Shown one piece after another: positions 23,781 through 32,330 of a DNA stretch of 33,991 nucleotides; position 1 is the first letter of the stretch, and the number at the start of each line of letters is the position of its first letter. Source of the stretch: Defluviitaleaceae bacterium (lineage in GTDB: Bacteria; Bacillota; Clostridia; Lachnospirales; WRAX01); NCBI GenBank assembly GCA_009787945.1, contig WQSI01000004.1:1-33991 (forward strand), read 5' to 3'. Below the pieces are notes generated by a model, which searched no databases, was not told where the DNA came from, and saw only the letters and a program-made list of their open reading frames with translations. Position numbers and translations under genes: made by a program.

Positions 23781-25463
23781 TTAGAAAAGCCCTGAAATGC
23801 GCCCTTCTTTGTCTACGTCAATATTTTCAGCACTTGGCACTTTTGGAAGCCCTGGCATGGTCATAATATCCCCTGCAAGGGCAACGATAAAGCCTGCACC
23901 AGCGGAAATACGCAGGTCACGGATGGTCACTGTAAAATCCGTTGGGGCGCAGCGCATGTTTTGGTTGTCGCTGAAGCTGTACTGGGTTTTTGCCATGCAA
24001 ATCGGCAAGTTGCCAAAGCCCATAGCTTCAAGGTTTTTGGCTTGCTTTTTCGCTCCTGGGGTTAAGGCGACTCCCGCACCGCGGTAAATCTTTTGGACGA
24101 TTGCATTAATTTTGTCCTCAATGCTAACATCGTCACTGTAAACAAAATTTACAGACTTGTTAGAGTTTGCTTCTGCAAGGCGCACAACCTCACGCGCCAA
24201 AGCTTCGCCGCCTTCGCCTCCTTTTGCCCACACTTCAGACAAAGCCACATTTACGCCAAGCTCTTTGCACTTGGCTTCCACAAGGTCAAGCTCCTCTTTT
24301 GTGTCGGTGGGGAAGGCATTGATAGCCACAACAGCAGGCAAACCAAAAACTTTCGTAACATTTTCCACATGGCGGAGAAGGTTTGGCAAGCCAGCTTCCA
24401 AAGCCTTAACATCTGGAGTGTTAAGGTCGGTTTTAGCAACGCCGCCATGGTATTTTAGAGCGCGTACAGTTGCAACGATAACCACAGCATCTGGCACAAG
24501 CCCAGAAACACGGCATTTAATGTCAAGGAACTTTTCCGCACCTAAATCAGCACCGAAGCCTGCTTCTGTAACGGCATATTCGCCTAATTTCAAAGCCATT
24601 TTAGTGGCAGTGACAGAGTTGCAGCCATGGGCAATATTAGCGAAAGGCCCGCCATGGATGATGGCAGGGGTTTTCTCCAAAGTTTGCACAAGGTTTGGCT
24701 TTAAGGCATCTTTAAGCAGTGCCGCCATTGCGCCATGGGCTTTCAAATCTGCGGCGGTAATTGGTTTTTCTTCACGGGTATATGCAACGATAATGCGCCC
24801 AAGACGTTCTTTAAGGTCGTCGATGTCGCTGGCAAGGCACAGAACTGCCATAACCTCACTTGCCACAACAATATCAAAACCATCTTCGCGAGGAACGCCG
24901 TTTGTGCGCCCTCCAAGTCCGTTTGTCATAAAGCGCAGCTGGCGGTCATTCATGTCAACAGCGCGCTTCCAGGTAATTCTGCGGGTGTCAATATTTAGGG
25001 CATTGCCTTGGTAGATGTGATTATCCAAAAGAGCCGCCAAAAGGTTGTTTGCCGCCCCAATTGCGTGAAAATCTCCTGTAAAATGCAGGTTAATGTCCTC
25101 CATCGGCAAAACCTGGGCATAGCCGCCCCCGGCCGCCCCGCCCTTAACGCCAAAAACAGGCCCAAGAGAAGGCTCACGCAAGGCAACAACAGACTTTTTG
25201 CCGATTTTGCGCAAAGCATCAGACAAACCAACGGTGGTTGTGGTTTTGCCTTCCCCTGCAGGGGTTGGATTGATGGCTGTTACCAAAATCAGCTTGCCAT
25301 CTGGCTTTGAGGCGTTGTCATCAAGGTAGCTGTAGTTAATTTTCGCCTTGTAATTGCCATATTGCTCCAGATACTTCTCATCAAGCCCTAATGCCTGGGC
25401 AATCTCGCCAATCTTCACCATATTGGCAGACTGGGCTATTTCAATGTCACTTTTAAAACTCAT
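23781..25463 (-). CDS. fhs: Formate-tetrahydrofolate ligase
   Basis: ATP-dependent formation of 10-formyl-THF from formate. It is central to one-carbon metabolism in acetogens and purine- or amino-acid-fermenting anaerobes. The P-loop-like [14 protein letters not shown] (about residue 67) and the [37 protein letters not shown] region are clear; 560 aa is full length. ATG at 25463 with AGGAGG. hicA ends 23 bp upstream and no separate promoter is visible in that gap, so fhs may be read through from hicBA. Its product can feed PurH. Confidence 0.96.
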   Translation of the reverse strand: MSFKSDIEIAQSANMVKIGEIAQALGLDEKYLEQYGNYKAKINYSYLDDNASKPDGKLILVTAINPTPAGEGKTTTTVGLSDALRKIGKKSVVALREPSLGPVFGVKGGAAGGGYAQVLPMEDINLHFTGDFHAIGAANNLLAALLDNHIYQGNALNIDTRRITWKRAVDMNDRQLRFMTNGLGGRTNGVPREDGFDIVVASEVMAVLCLASDIDDLKERLGRIIVAYTREEKPITAADLKAHGAMAALLKDALKPNLVQTLEKTPAIIHGGPFANIAHGCNSVTATKMALKLGEYAVTEAGFGADLGAEKFLDIKCRVSGLVPDAVVIVATVRALKYHGGVAKTDLNTPDVKALEAGLPNLLRHVENVTKVFGLPAVVAINAFPTDTKEELDLVEAKCKELGVNVALSEVWAKGGEGGEALAREVVRLAEANSNKSVNFVYSDDVSIEDKINAIVQKIYRGAGVALTPGAKKQAKNLEAMGFGNLPICMAKTQYSFSDNQNMRCAPTDFTVTIRDLRISAGAGFIVALAGDIMTMPGLPKVPSAENIDVDKEGRISGLF

Positions 25464-25486
25464 TTTTTATCCTCCTAAAATTGTTT

Positions 25487-25726
25487 TTATAATTGTTTGT
25501 ACAAATCTGATATTTCTAAACCATTCATATCGCAAACGTCTTTTACTATATTTTGCAATGTCCCGATTTTAACGGGTTGATGGTCTGGAACAGTTATATT
25601 GTGTTCGCCTTTATTAGTAATACTGGATAATCTGATATGACTACCCGTTTGTCTTATAACTGTGTAACCGTAACGGGATAAAAGCTTTATAAGCTGGCTT
25701 GCGTCAACATCTCTGGGTACTCTCAT
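25487..25726 (-). CDS. hicA: HicA-family mRNA interferase toxin
   Basis: 79 residues with the HicA/YcfA signature: GYTVIRQTGSHIRLSS (catalytic histidine in GSH), then ITVPDHQPVKIGTLQNIVKD. HicA is a small dsRBD-fold RNase that cleaves mRNA when freed from HicB. Start ATG at 25726, overlapping the upstream hicB stop as ATGA. Antitoxin-first order is the less common arrangement for hic loci, but it is well known for this HicB-like subfamily. Confidence 0.85.
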   Translation of the reverse strand: MRVPRDVDASQLIKLLSRYGYTVIRQTGSHIRLSSITNKGEHNITVPDHQPVKIGTLQNIVKDVCDMNGLEISDLYKQL

Positions 25727-25932
25727 ACGGAGATAACCTCGCCTTTAACGAGGTGTATACGAATAACGGAGGGCATCTGGTCTTGATTAAAGTGGCAATT
25801 AACAGCATCTCTTAATGTCTGATGTATTTGACTATACTCATCACACTGGGTATATATAGAGTGACCGACAGCCTGAGCCTCAAACCCACCATCAAGGGAT
25901 TCTGTAACAGTAAAAATTATTTCATTAAGCAT
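25723..25932 (-). CDS. hicB: HicB-like antitoxin
   Basis: 69 residues from the ATG at 25932 (CGAGGTG upstream); the track's TTG at 25953 overlaps a leftover stop of the peptidase gene duplication. LNEIIFTVTESLDGGFEAQAVGHSIYTQCDEYSQI is the partial-RNase-H fold of HicB-type proteins that pair with HicA. There is no C-terminal DNA-binding domain, unlike long HicB proteins, so autoregulation may be weak or need the complex. Confidence 0.75.
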   Translation of the reverse strand: MLNEIIFTVTESLDGGFEAQAVGHSIYTQCDEYSQIHQTLRDAVNCHFNQDQMPSVIRIHLVKGEVISV

Positions 25933-25955
25933 CTCTTTCACCTCGATTATCAAAG

Positions 25956-25992
25956 TTTTATGATTTTGCCTTTAGAAATTTTAAACACATCC
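25956..25992. repeat. 37-bp direct repeat, left copy, flanking MITE copy 3
   Basis: Identical over 37 bp to 26141-26177. Read on the minus strand it encodes DVFKISKGKIIK and continues into a Leu codon and TGA. That is most simply the original end of the peptidase E-like gene, displaced from the gene body by the element. Confidence 0.8.
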
Positions 25993-26140
25993 TTAGGCAT
26001 CATCATCCACCGTAGGGGCGCATATTATGCGCCCGTTGCTGGACAAACGTATTCTACATCACATTACCTTTGTCGGACAACAGGCGCATAATATGCGCCC
26101 CTACGGGGTGGTGCGTAAATTGTATATGGTTACCTTATAT
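25993..26140 (+). mobile_element. MITE-like palindromic element, copy 3 (148 bp)
   Basis: Core CGTAGGGGCGCATATTATGC...GCATAATATGCGCCCCTACG. The outer parts (TTAGGCATCATC at the left, GTTACCTTATA at the right) match copy 1 in inverse orientation. It has no coding capacity. Perfect 37-bp direct repeats bracket it, so its borders are defined to the base. It supplies the present stop codon of the peptidase E-like gene. Confidence 0.8.
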
Positions 26141-26770
26141 TTTTATGATTTTGCCTTTAGAAATTTTAAACACATCCCCAATGACCGTAATGTCATCACC
26201 TTCTATACGAAGGGCACTTTCTTCGCAACCTGCATACACGTCCAAATCATTTGATAATGTTATAAATTTGGTTTCGTTTTCCAATTCTTTTTCTACTGCG
26301 TGGGGCGTGAACATTAGATTATCGAGGGCAAGACCATCATAAACTTTGTCGTAATCGTTGTAGGTGAATTTTGCACCCATATTCATGCCTCCTGCACTTC
26401 CTCCCATTATTACAGGGGCAGAGCTTTGGCCAATGGCTTCTTGCAGCCCATATTCTTCTATAAACTCCCTTAGCCCTATCTCTTTGCCGCCATGCAGGAG
26501 TATTGCAGACGCATTTTTAATAAGGTCAGCCGCTTCATTCTTATTCACGCGATAGTCAATGGAGTGGTACTCCTGAAAAACAACCCCTGCAGGCTCAAAC
26601 CAAACATCTTTAACAAAAGCCATTATGCTATCGCTTCCTGGGGCATCATCTGGAGCGGTGCTAATTGCTACTAAAGACTTTTTGCCTACAAGCTCTATAT
26701 TTAGCATATCCGCAAGCTTTTGAGGTATGGTTTTGGTGAACCAACCAAAATAATAATGTATTTTTTTCAT
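26135..26770 (-). CDS. Peptidase E-like (S51 family) class-I GATase-fold protein
   Basis: 211 residues, ATG at 26770 after GGGAG. LLHGGKEIGLREF is followed by VIMGGSAGGMNMG, whose serine (about residue 125) is the nucleophile elbow of S51 peptidases. FTPH (His about 157) is a likely second catalytic residue. Peptidase E of this family removes N-terminal Asp from dipeptides, but many relatives are uncharacterised. The last codons (KIIKI-stop) run into the repeat element; before the insertion the end was KIIKL-stop. The gene starts 3 bp after the DUF4180 gene. Confidence 0.8.
   Translation of the reverse strand: MKKIHYYFGWFTKTIPQKLADMLNIELVGKKSLVAISTAPDDAPGSDSIMAFVKDVWFEPAGVVFQEYHSIDYRVNKNEAADLIKNASAILLHGGKEIGLREFIEEYGLQEAIGQSSAPVIMGGSAGGMNMGAKFTYNDYDKVYDGLALDNLMFTPHAVEKELENETKFITLSNDLDVYAGCEESALRIEGDDITVIGDVFKISKGKIIKI
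26141..26177. repeat. 37-bp direct repeat, right copy
   Basis: Identical to 25956-25992. It is still part of the coding sequence of the peptidase E-like gene. Confidence 0.8.
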
Positions 26771-26773
26771 AAT

Positions 26774-27136
26774 TTACTCCCTTAATTTAGCCATCGCATC
26801 ATCCTCGTCTGCCACAAAATACAACGGTCCGTTTTTGTTACATTCGTAGATATAATCATTTAATGCCTTGCTAGTGTATCCAGAAAAGTCGCCGTAAATA
26901 GCGAAGCGTATGCCGTAATTTACAAACTTTTGAGCAACCTCTCCTGCTATGCCTGTGGTAAGGTCGAAAAACCCCTCACAAACGGCAGACTTGTTAATGG
27001 CTATCCATATGCAGTTATGCTGATATTCAATGGTGGCAAAAAAGTCTAGGGCAGACTGCCCATCAAAAATAACAACCTCTTCGCTATTACAAAGAGCTAT
27101 TTTCTCTTTTCCTCCATCGACAACACGTAAATCCAC
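26774..27136 (-). CDS. DUF4180-domain protein
   Basis: 120 residues from GTG at 27136 (GGGGTGATTTT upstream). The track's TTG at 27157 overlaps the promoter -10 and cannot be in the mRNA. The body, AINKSAVCEGFFDLTTGIAGEVAQKF, VNYGIRFAIYGDFSGYTSKALNDYIYECN, is the conserved core of DUF4180. The molecular function of that family is not known to me. It is cotranscribed with the peptidase E-like gene. Confidence 0.8.
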   Translation of the reverse strand: MDLRVVDGGKEKIALCNSEEVVIFDGQSALDFFATIEYQHNCIWIAINKSAVCEGFFDLTTGIAGEVAQKFVNYGIRFAIYGDFSGYTSKALNDYIYECNKNGPLYFVADEDDAMAKLRE

Positions 27137-27156
27137 AAAATCACCCCACCCATACA

Positions 27157-27232
27157 ATTATACACATCAACACAACCCCAGTCAAGAATTTTTGTGAAAT
27201 TCTTGACTGGGGAGGGAGCTTAGGTGTATAAT
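27157..27232. promoter_or_regulatory. Divergent promoters joined by a 16-bp-arm palindrome
   Basis: Minus: TTGACT (27180-27185), 17 bp, TATAAT (27157-27162). Plus: TTGACT (27203-27208), 18 bp, TATAAT (27227-27232). Both have TGTATAAT extended -10s. The two -35 boxes sit inside a perfect inverted repeat, CCCCAGTCAAGAATTT (27176-27191) and its complement (27197-27212), with a 5-nt loop. This is either a shared operator or a product of promoter duplication. Confidence 0.75.
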
Positions 27233-27285
27233 AAACCTGTGCAAGATAATGAAATGGAATAACGACTCTGAAAGGGGGTAACCCT

Positions 27286-28743
27286 TTGAATAATAACCCG
27301 CAAAATTTGACACCTATCGCCACTGCGCTGGAGCGGATGCGCACTAATAGAATTGTGCCTTTTGACGTGCCTGGTCACAAGCGCGGCAGGGGCAACCATC
27401 GCCTTGCAGAGTTTCTAGGCGAAAGAGCCATGGAGCTTGATGTAAATTCAATGTTGCCATTGGATTTTTTAGGAAATCCCGTTGGGGTTATAAAAGAGGC
27501 GGAAGAGTTGGCGGCTGATGCCTTCGGGGCTGATGCGGCGTTTTTTATGGTTGGAGGAACAACAAGCTCTGTACAGGCTATGATTTTATCTGCCGTTAAA
27601 CGTGGGGATAAAATTTTGATGCCTAGAAATGTGCATAAATCTGCCCTTACCAGCCTTATTTTGTCAGGGGCAGAGCCTGTTTATATCGACCCCTCAACAG
27701 ATAGCAACCTGGGGATTTCTTTAGGCATGAAAACCTGTGATGTGAAATCTGCAATCAACGCAAATACAGATGCTAAAGCGATTTTCCTTAACAACCCCAC
27801 ATATTACGGCATTTGTAGCGATTTAAAAAGCATTGTTGACCTTGCCCATGCCCATGATATGCTTGTTTTGGTGGATGAGGCGCACGGAACCCATTTTTAC
27901 TTTGGCGACAACCTGCCCATTTCTGCCATTTCAGCAGGGGCAGATATGGCGGCGGTTAGTATGCACAAATCGGGCGGGTCGCTGACCCAAAGCTCCTTGC
28001 TTTTAATGGGTAAGGGGGCAAAGCCTGCCTATGTCCGCCAGATTATAAACCTAACCCAAACAACTTCGGCTTCTTATTTGCTTTTGGCAAGTTTGGACAT
28101 TAGCCGCCGAAATTTGGCACTTAACGGCAGGGAGGCTTTTGCCAAGGTGCTTAACTTAACTGGGTACGCTCGGGATGAAATTAACCAAATGGGTGGTTAT
28201 TACGCCTTTGGGCGGGAGCTGTGCAACGGAAGCAGTGTTTTTGACTTTGATGCCACAAAATTATCTGTCAACAGCCTGAAAACAGGGCTTGCAGGCATTG
28301 AGGTTTATGACATTTTACGGGATGAATATGAAATACAAATAGAGTTTGGGGACATTGGCAACTTTCTTGCCTATATTTCCCTTGGGGATGCTAAGAAAGA
28401 CATTGAGCGGCTTTGTTCCAGCCTAAAGGATATATTACGCACCCATTCAAGAACAGCCAGCCCAGACCGAGCCACCCCCCCAAATGAGTACATTCACCCC
28501 CAAATTGTCACCACCCCACAAGAGGCGTTTTTCAGCGAAAAAAAGGCGGTTAGCCTGGCGGACAGCCTTGGGGAAATCAGCGGGGAATCTGTTATGTGTT
28601 ACCCTCCAGGCATACCCGTCCTTGCCCCTGGAGAGAGGATAACGAAGGATGCCTTGGAGTATTTAACATATGCCGAGGAGAAAGGCTGTAGCATCAGCGG
28701 AACAGAGGACCCTGCCGTTAAACAAATCCTAGTACTAAGATAA
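27286..28743 (+). CDS. Orn/Lys/Arg decarboxylase (SpeA-like, PLP)
   Basis: 485 residues of the fold-I/aspartate-aminotransferase-type basic amino acid decarboxylases of Bacillus SpeA type. VPFDVPGHKRGRG at the N-terminus, GTTSSVQAMI, VLVDEAHGTHFYFG (PLP pocket) and SMHKSGGSLTQSS with the Schiff-base lysine (about residue 230). A C-terminal Orn/DAP/Arg-type domain includes CYPPGIPVLAPGE. Start is TTG with AAAGGGGGT upstream; the ribosome binding site is part of a small hairpin, AAAGGG/CCCTTT, that could reduce initiation. Substrate (Arg, Lys or Orn) cannot be fixed from sequence, but the adjacent spermidine synthase suggests polyamine synthesis. Confidence 0.85.
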   Translation: MNNNPQNLTPIATALERMRTNRIVPFDVPGHKRGRGNHRLAEFLGERAMELDVNSMLPLDFLGNPVGVIKEAEELAADAFGADAAFFMVGGTTSSVQAMILSAVKRGDKILMPRNVHKSALTSLILSGAEPVYIDPSTDSNLGISLGMKTCDVKSAINANTDAKAIFLNNPTYYGICSDLKSIVDLAHAHDMLVLVDEAHGTHFYFGDNLPISAISAGADMAAVSMHKSGGSLTQSSLLLMGKGAKPAYVRQIINLTQTTSASYLLLASLDISRRNLALNGREAFAKVLNLTGYARDEINQMGGYYAFGRELCNGSSVFDFDATKLSVNSLKTGLAGIEVYDILRDEYEIQIEFGDIGNFLAYISLGDAKKDIERLCSSLKDILRTHSRTASPDRATPPNEYIHPQIVTTPQEAFFSEKKAVSLADSLGEISGESVMCYPPGIPVLAPGERITKDALEYLTYAEEKGCSISGTEDPAVKQILVLR

Positions 28744-28768
28744 CAAAAGAAATGGAGATGAAACAATC

Positions 28769-29614
28769 ATGGAACTTTGGTTTTCAGAAATGCACACGCA
28801 AAATGTGCGGTTAGATATTAAGCTTGAAAAGCACCTTTTTAGTGGGCAAAGTGATTATCAACGGATTGATATATATGAATCCCTAGAATATGGGAGAATT
28901 TTGATTTTAGACGGCTTTACCATGCTAACAGAAAAAGATGAATTTATTTACCATGACATGTTGTCCCATGTGCCTATGGCGGTTAACCCTGATATTCAGA
29001 GGGTGTTAATTATTGGGGCAGGTGACGGTGGAATGGTTAGGGAGCTTGCCCGATACCCTTCCATTAAGCAAATGGACATGGTGGAAATTGATAAAATGGT
29101 GGTGGATGCTTGCAGGGAGTTTTTGCCACAGACAGCCCACGCCCTTGATGACCCCCGCCTAAACCTGTATTTTGAGGACGGCTTAAAATTTGTCCGCACA
29201 AAGCAAAATGAATATGACCTTATTGTGGTGGACTCCACCGACCCATTCGGCCCTGGCGAGGGTCTGTTTACCAAGGAATTTTACGGAAATTGCTACAACG
29301 CAATGACAGAGCAAGGCATTATGGTTAACCAGCTTGGCGGCACGTTTTACGACCATGACATTTTGTCCATGCAGCGGGCATTTGGCAAAATTAAAGGGGC
29401 TTTTCCTGTTGCGCGGGCGTATCAAGCCAACACCTACACATATCCAGGGGGGCATTGGCTTTTTGGCTTTGCTACAAAATCTGCCCACCCTGTCCGTGAT
29501 GCTAAATTTGACCAATGGTTGAAATTTGGGCTTATTACTAGGTATTATAACACAAAATTGCACATGGGGGCTTTTGCGCTGCCCACCCATGTGCTAAATT
29601 TGCTTGAAGTTTAG
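28769..29614 (+). CDS. speE: Spermidine synthase (polyamine aminopropyltransferase)
   Basis: Transfers an aminopropyl group from decarboxylated SAM to putrescine or a similar diamine. 281 aa, ATG at 28769 (GGAGATG upstream). Seen: YQRIDIYESLEYGRILILDG, VLIIGAGDGGMVRELARY (SAM-binding loop), MVEIDKMVVDACREF and the catalytic VVDSTDPFGPGEGLF. It follows the decarboxylase by 25 bp, one operon. No speD (SAM decarboxylase) is in the window. Its stop overlaps the stop of the convergent acetamidase gene. Confidence 0.93.
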   Translation: MELWFSEMHTQNVRLDIKLEKHLFSGQSDYQRIDIYESLEYGRILILDGFTMLTEKDEFIYHDMLSHVPMAVNPDIQRVLIIGAGDGGMVRELARYPSIKQMDMVEIDKMVVDACREFLPQTAHALDDPRLNLYFEDGLKFVRTKQNEYDLIVVDSTDPFGPGEGLFTKEFYGNCYNAMTEQGIMVNQLGGTFYDHDILSMQRAFGKIKGAFPVARAYQANTYTYPGGHWLFGFATKSAHPVRDAKFDQWLKFGLITRYYNTKLHMGAFALPTHVLNLLEV

Positions 29615-30495
29615 AGATTACCGAAAATAGCTTTAGGCATTACCACACGAAGGGTTCTTAGGGGATTAACCATTTGGCAAACTCTCACATCACCCGCTAG
29701 GGAAATGAGCATGGTGGCTTCCTCTGGGGTAAAACCTTCAGCCACCATATATTCTGCCATTTTTACAATGGCGCGGTCAGCGGCTATGTCTAGGGTTTGG
29801 TGGCTTGCAAGGGTCATCACCTGTGTGTCATTCATAATTGAAGGGGCGGGTAAATTTGTCTGCCCTTTTTTGATAAGGTCAATTTTTACAGTAACCTCCC
29901 CGCAAATTTCAAGCCCTGTCAAGCTTATTTCCCCATCACCCATAGCGGCGTGAAGGTCGCCGAGGGCAACCAAACCCCCTGCCACATTAACAGGTAAATA
30001 TACAGTTGTCCCTTCTGTTATATCCTTACAGTCCATATTTCCGCCATGCTCCCCAGGCTCACCGCAGGGAATTTCCCCTTCTGCAGGGGCTGTGCCTATA
30101 ACACCAATCATTTTATTGATGGGGAAGCTTATTTTGTCACTAAAAACAACCTTGTCGTCTACAATGGGCAGGATTTTAGCCTGGTTTTCAGCCACCATAT
30201 GCCCCAAAGCCCCAACCCCAGTACATGCCACAACCACGCCCTTATCAGCCACATGAATTTTCTCGATGTAGACAGCCAGAACATCCCCAACCTCTGCCCC
30301 TTCCACAAAAACAGGACCTGTGGCAGGGTTAACCTTATCCCAAGAAATACCCGAAAAGTCGCCTGGCTGTTTAATTTGACCCGTGAAGCAGTCATGGGTT
30401 TCAAACAACACCCGCTCCCCTGGCTTAATGTGAGCCGCAGGGGCGTTTGCGGCACTCATAGCATAAACGCAATTTTCCCTTGAAATTTTAAGCAT
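29611..30495 (-). CDS. Acetamidase/formamidase family protein
   Basis: 294 residues from the ATG at 30495 (GAGGAG upstream; the track's 30540 start is too early). Conserved FmdA/AmdA text: ETHDCFTGQI, GISWDKVNPATGPVFVEGAEVGDVLAV, IGTAPAEGEIPCGEPGEHGGNMDC and LPVNVAGGLVALGDLHAAMGDGEI. These enzymes hydrolyse formamide or acetamide to ammonia and the acid. Formate released this way could be used by Fhs (inference). It is the last gene of the HAD-DUF1905-amidase operon. Four bases (TTAG) are shared with the end of speE. Confidence 0.88.
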   Translation of the reverse strand: MLKISRENCVYAMSAANAPAAHIKPGERVLFETHDCFTGQIKQPGDFSGISWDKVNPATGPVFVEGAEVGDVLAVYIEKIHVADKGVVVACTGVGALGHMVAENQAKILPIVDDKVVFSDKISFPINKMIGVIGTAPAEGEIPCGEPGEHGGNMDCKDITEGTTVYLPVNVAGGLVALGDLHAAMGDGEISLTGLEICGEVTVKIDLIKKGQTNLPAPSIMNDTQVMTLASHQTLDIAADRAIVKMAEYMVAEGFTPEEATMLISLAGDVRVCQMVNPLRTLRVVMPKAIFGNL

Positions 30496-30508
30496 TTTCA
30501 CTCCTCCT

Positions 30509-30796
30509 CTATGTGTAGTCAAATGACACCACAACATCAATCACATCTCCCGCTTGTTTGCCGATTTTTGCCCTAATATCTTTTCGTACACCCAAAATAT
30601 AGCACACCGACCCGTCAGGATTTTTCACTCCCATGTTTACAATGCTCCCTTCATAAGGCGCGCCGTCAAAGGTGGCTTTAACTTTCACCCGCCCTTTGCC
30701 AAAAAGAGCCTTTATGTCAAAAGGCACGGCAATATAGGCAGCATCTTGGTCAGGTGTTTTTTGGATTATGGCTTTAAAGCCGAAATGTTTTTCCAT
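30509..30796 (-). CDS. DUF1905-domain protein
   Basis: 95 residues from the ATG at 30796 (GAGGTGG box). [46 protein letters not shown] and [22 protein letters not shown] are the DUF1905 pattern, a small beta-barrel-like domain often fused to YdeI-like domains; here it stands alone. Function unknown. It is 10 bp after the HAD gene and 13 bp before the amidase. Confidence 0.8.
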   Translation of the reverse strand: MEKHFGFKAIIQKTPDQDAAYIAVPFDIKALFGKGRVKVKATFDGAPYEGSIVNMGVKNPDGSVCYILGVRKDIRAKIGKQAGDVIDVVVSFDYT

Positions 30797-30806
30797 GACC
30801 CCACCT

Positions 30807-31631
30807 CTACAATACAAACTTACGTATAACCTCCGCCACTGCCCCTTCTTCTGCGGTTTTTTGGGTTATATATTTTGCAATTGCTTTGGCAGGCTCTACC
30901 CCGTTAGCGGTGGCAACTCCCAACCCTGCCCCTTCAATCATTGTTAGGTCGTTGTAATTGTCACCAATGGCGATTGTTTCGGCGATGTTTATGCCCAGTT
31001 TCCCACAAAGCCATTGCAAGGCAACCCCCTTACTGGCGCGGGGCGAGCCAATTTCAAGCAGATATTCTGACGAGAAAAACACCTCAGCAGTATCGCCAAG
31101 CTCTGCCACAAGCTCCTTGCGGAAGATTTCCAAAGGTTCGCGCCAGCCAATAAACACAACTTTAACAGCGCGCCCCCGCTTCCTGGTATCTCCCAAAACA
31201 TCATCTGTAAATTTCATTTCTGTTTGGGATATTTTGGAATAATTCTCCGCGGTGGTGCTTCCATGCTCTGTTATCACATTGTCCGAATCGTTATACACAA
31301 AAACCTCAATTTCCCCCTTGCGGGAGCGGCTTTTAAACAGCTCCACAGCACGGATAACCGCATAAAAAGGGGGATGCTCTTCATGGACAACGGCTTCCTG
31401 CTCCACACTATACACCGCGCCCCCGTTAAAACTGATTATATAGGCGTTTTCCCTAGGCAACTCTAATTCACTATGCAATTTCCGCAAACTTTTATAGGAG
31501 CGTCCAGAGCATAGCACAAAAGTCACCCCCCGCGCCACTGCCTCTGCAATTGCCGCCCTGTTGTCAGGATGTATCACCAAATCTTCTCCCATTAGCGTGC
31601 CGTCAACATCACTTGCAATTAATTTATACAT
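30807..31631 (-). CDS. Cof-type HAD-superfamily phosphatase
   Basis: 274 residues from the ATG at 31631 (GGAGGGG box). Motif I DVDGTLMG (nucleophile Asp about residue 8), motif [13 protein letters not shown], and motif [20 protein letters not shown] with the Mg-binding acids. The cap region (about 85-190) is of Cof type. These enzymes dephosphorylate sugar phosphates or cofactors such as flavin or pyridoxal phosphate; the substrate is not predictable. First gene of the operon running to the amidase. Confidence 0.88.
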   Translation of the reverse strand: MYKLIASDVDGTLMGEDLVIHPDNRAAIAEAVARGVTFVLCSGRSYKSLRKLHSELELPRENAYIISFNGGAVYSVEQEAVVHEEHPPFYAVIRAVELFKSRSRKGEIEVFVYNDSDNVITEHGSTTAENYSKISQTEMKFTDDVLGDTRKRGRAVKVVFIGWREPLEIFRKELVAELGDTAEVFFSSEYLLEIGSPRASKGVALQWLCGKLGINIAETIAIGDNYNDLTMIEGAGLGVATANGVEPAKAIAKYITQKTAEEGAVAEVIRKFVL

Positions 31632-31658
31632 AAAATCCCCTCCAAAATGGTTAATTGC

Positions 31659-31688
31659 ATTATAACCCAGCTTCACAGAAAAAGTCAA
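31659..31688 (-). promoter_or_regulatory. Promoter of the HAD-DUF1905-amidase operon
   Basis: Minus strand TTGACT (31683-31688), 18-bp spacer, TATAAT (31659-31664). It lies back to back with the plus-strand promoter at 31698. Confidence 0.7.
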
Positions 31689-31697
31689 CTGAATTAC

Positions 31698-31726
31698 TTG
31701 ACGGTTTTGGGGAGAATGTGTATAAT
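31698..31726 (+). promoter_or_regulatory. Promoter of the SHOCT-peroxiredoxin operon
   Basis: TTGACG (31698-31703), 17-bp G-rich spacer ending GTG, TATAAT (31721-31726). Of the same style as the pth and 12249-gene promoters. Confidence 0.75.
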
Positions 31727-31751
31727 TAGACTTTAAGGAAGGAGTAGGGGC

Positions 31752-32330
31752 ATGAAGAAAAGGGATAAATTGCCATTTAAAGAGCTGCTATTTACATATC
31801 TTGCTATCACTAAAATCATGTACTGGATGGATTTGGTTATGGGGGTTGGCGGCGAAGGTTTTGACTTTATTGGTGCGGCTCAGGCGTTTGTGGTTCGGCT
31901 GTTAGAGAGGGATATTTTGCTGGTTTTAGGCATCATCGCCTTTTACTGGCTAGACAAAATGCTTGAGAAAAAGAAGTCCAAACATGGCAAGCTTATGGAA
32001 TATGTGGTGTTTTATGCCATTGGTTTTGTGGTGCTTGCAGGGATTACTGCCGCTTATCTTGGGATTTTCAGTTTGGTTTTCGGACCTATCCAAGTTGGTT
32101 CTTGGGGTGCTTTTATAGGATATGGCGCTTTGGGATATGTGGTTGTTGCCATTGGGCTTAATGTGAAAATATACTTTAAATCCAGAACAAAGCCTGATTT
32201 TACCACAAATGAGGACAAAATTAAAATGCTGAAAACCCTTAGGGAAGGCGGCATTTTAACACAAGATGAGTTTAATGACAAAATTGATATGATACAAGGA
32301 GATGATAACCATGCTGAAAATAGGAGATAA
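31752..32330 (+). CDS. Membrane protein with C-terminal SHOCT domain
   Basis: 192 residues, ATG at 31752 after GGAGTAGGGG. About four hydrophobic segments (roughly 12-30, 55-75, 84-106 and 116-142), then a charged tail that ends in [26 protein letters not shown], the short SHOCT oligomerisation motif. SHOCT tails often sit on membrane or secreted stress proteins. It overlaps the peroxiredoxin gene by 20 bp, so they are translated in coupled fashion. Function unknown; the pairing with a selenoperoxidase suggests a redox or envelope stress role. Confidence 0.7.
   Translation: MKKRDKLPFKELLFTYLAITKIMYWMDLVMGVGGEGFDFIGAAQAFVVRLLERDILLVLGIIAFYWLDKMLEKKKSKHGKLMEYVVFYAIGFVVLAGITAAYLGIFSLVFGPIQVGSWGAFIGYGALGYVVVAIGLNVKIYFKSRTKPDFTTNEDKIKMLKTLREGGILTQDEFNDKIDMIQGDDNHAENRR

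Noticed and set aside
24157-25014. 285-aa plus-strand ORF over fhs
   Set aside because: It is antisense to the conserved fhs frame, has shadow-like Ser/Arg/Pro-rich composition and no ribosome binding site.
12413-26106. CGTAGGGGCGCATATTATGC copies as a CRISPR array
   Set aside because: The copies are kilobases apart, each is a pair of inverted ends rather than regularly spaced direct repeats, and no cas gene is present.
26027-26254. Small plus-strand ORFs starting in the MITE (MRPLLDKRIL, MRPYGVV and similar)
   Set aside because: They arise from the palindrome and run antisense into the peptidase E-like gene; the same MRPY start appears at each repeat copy and is not a gene.
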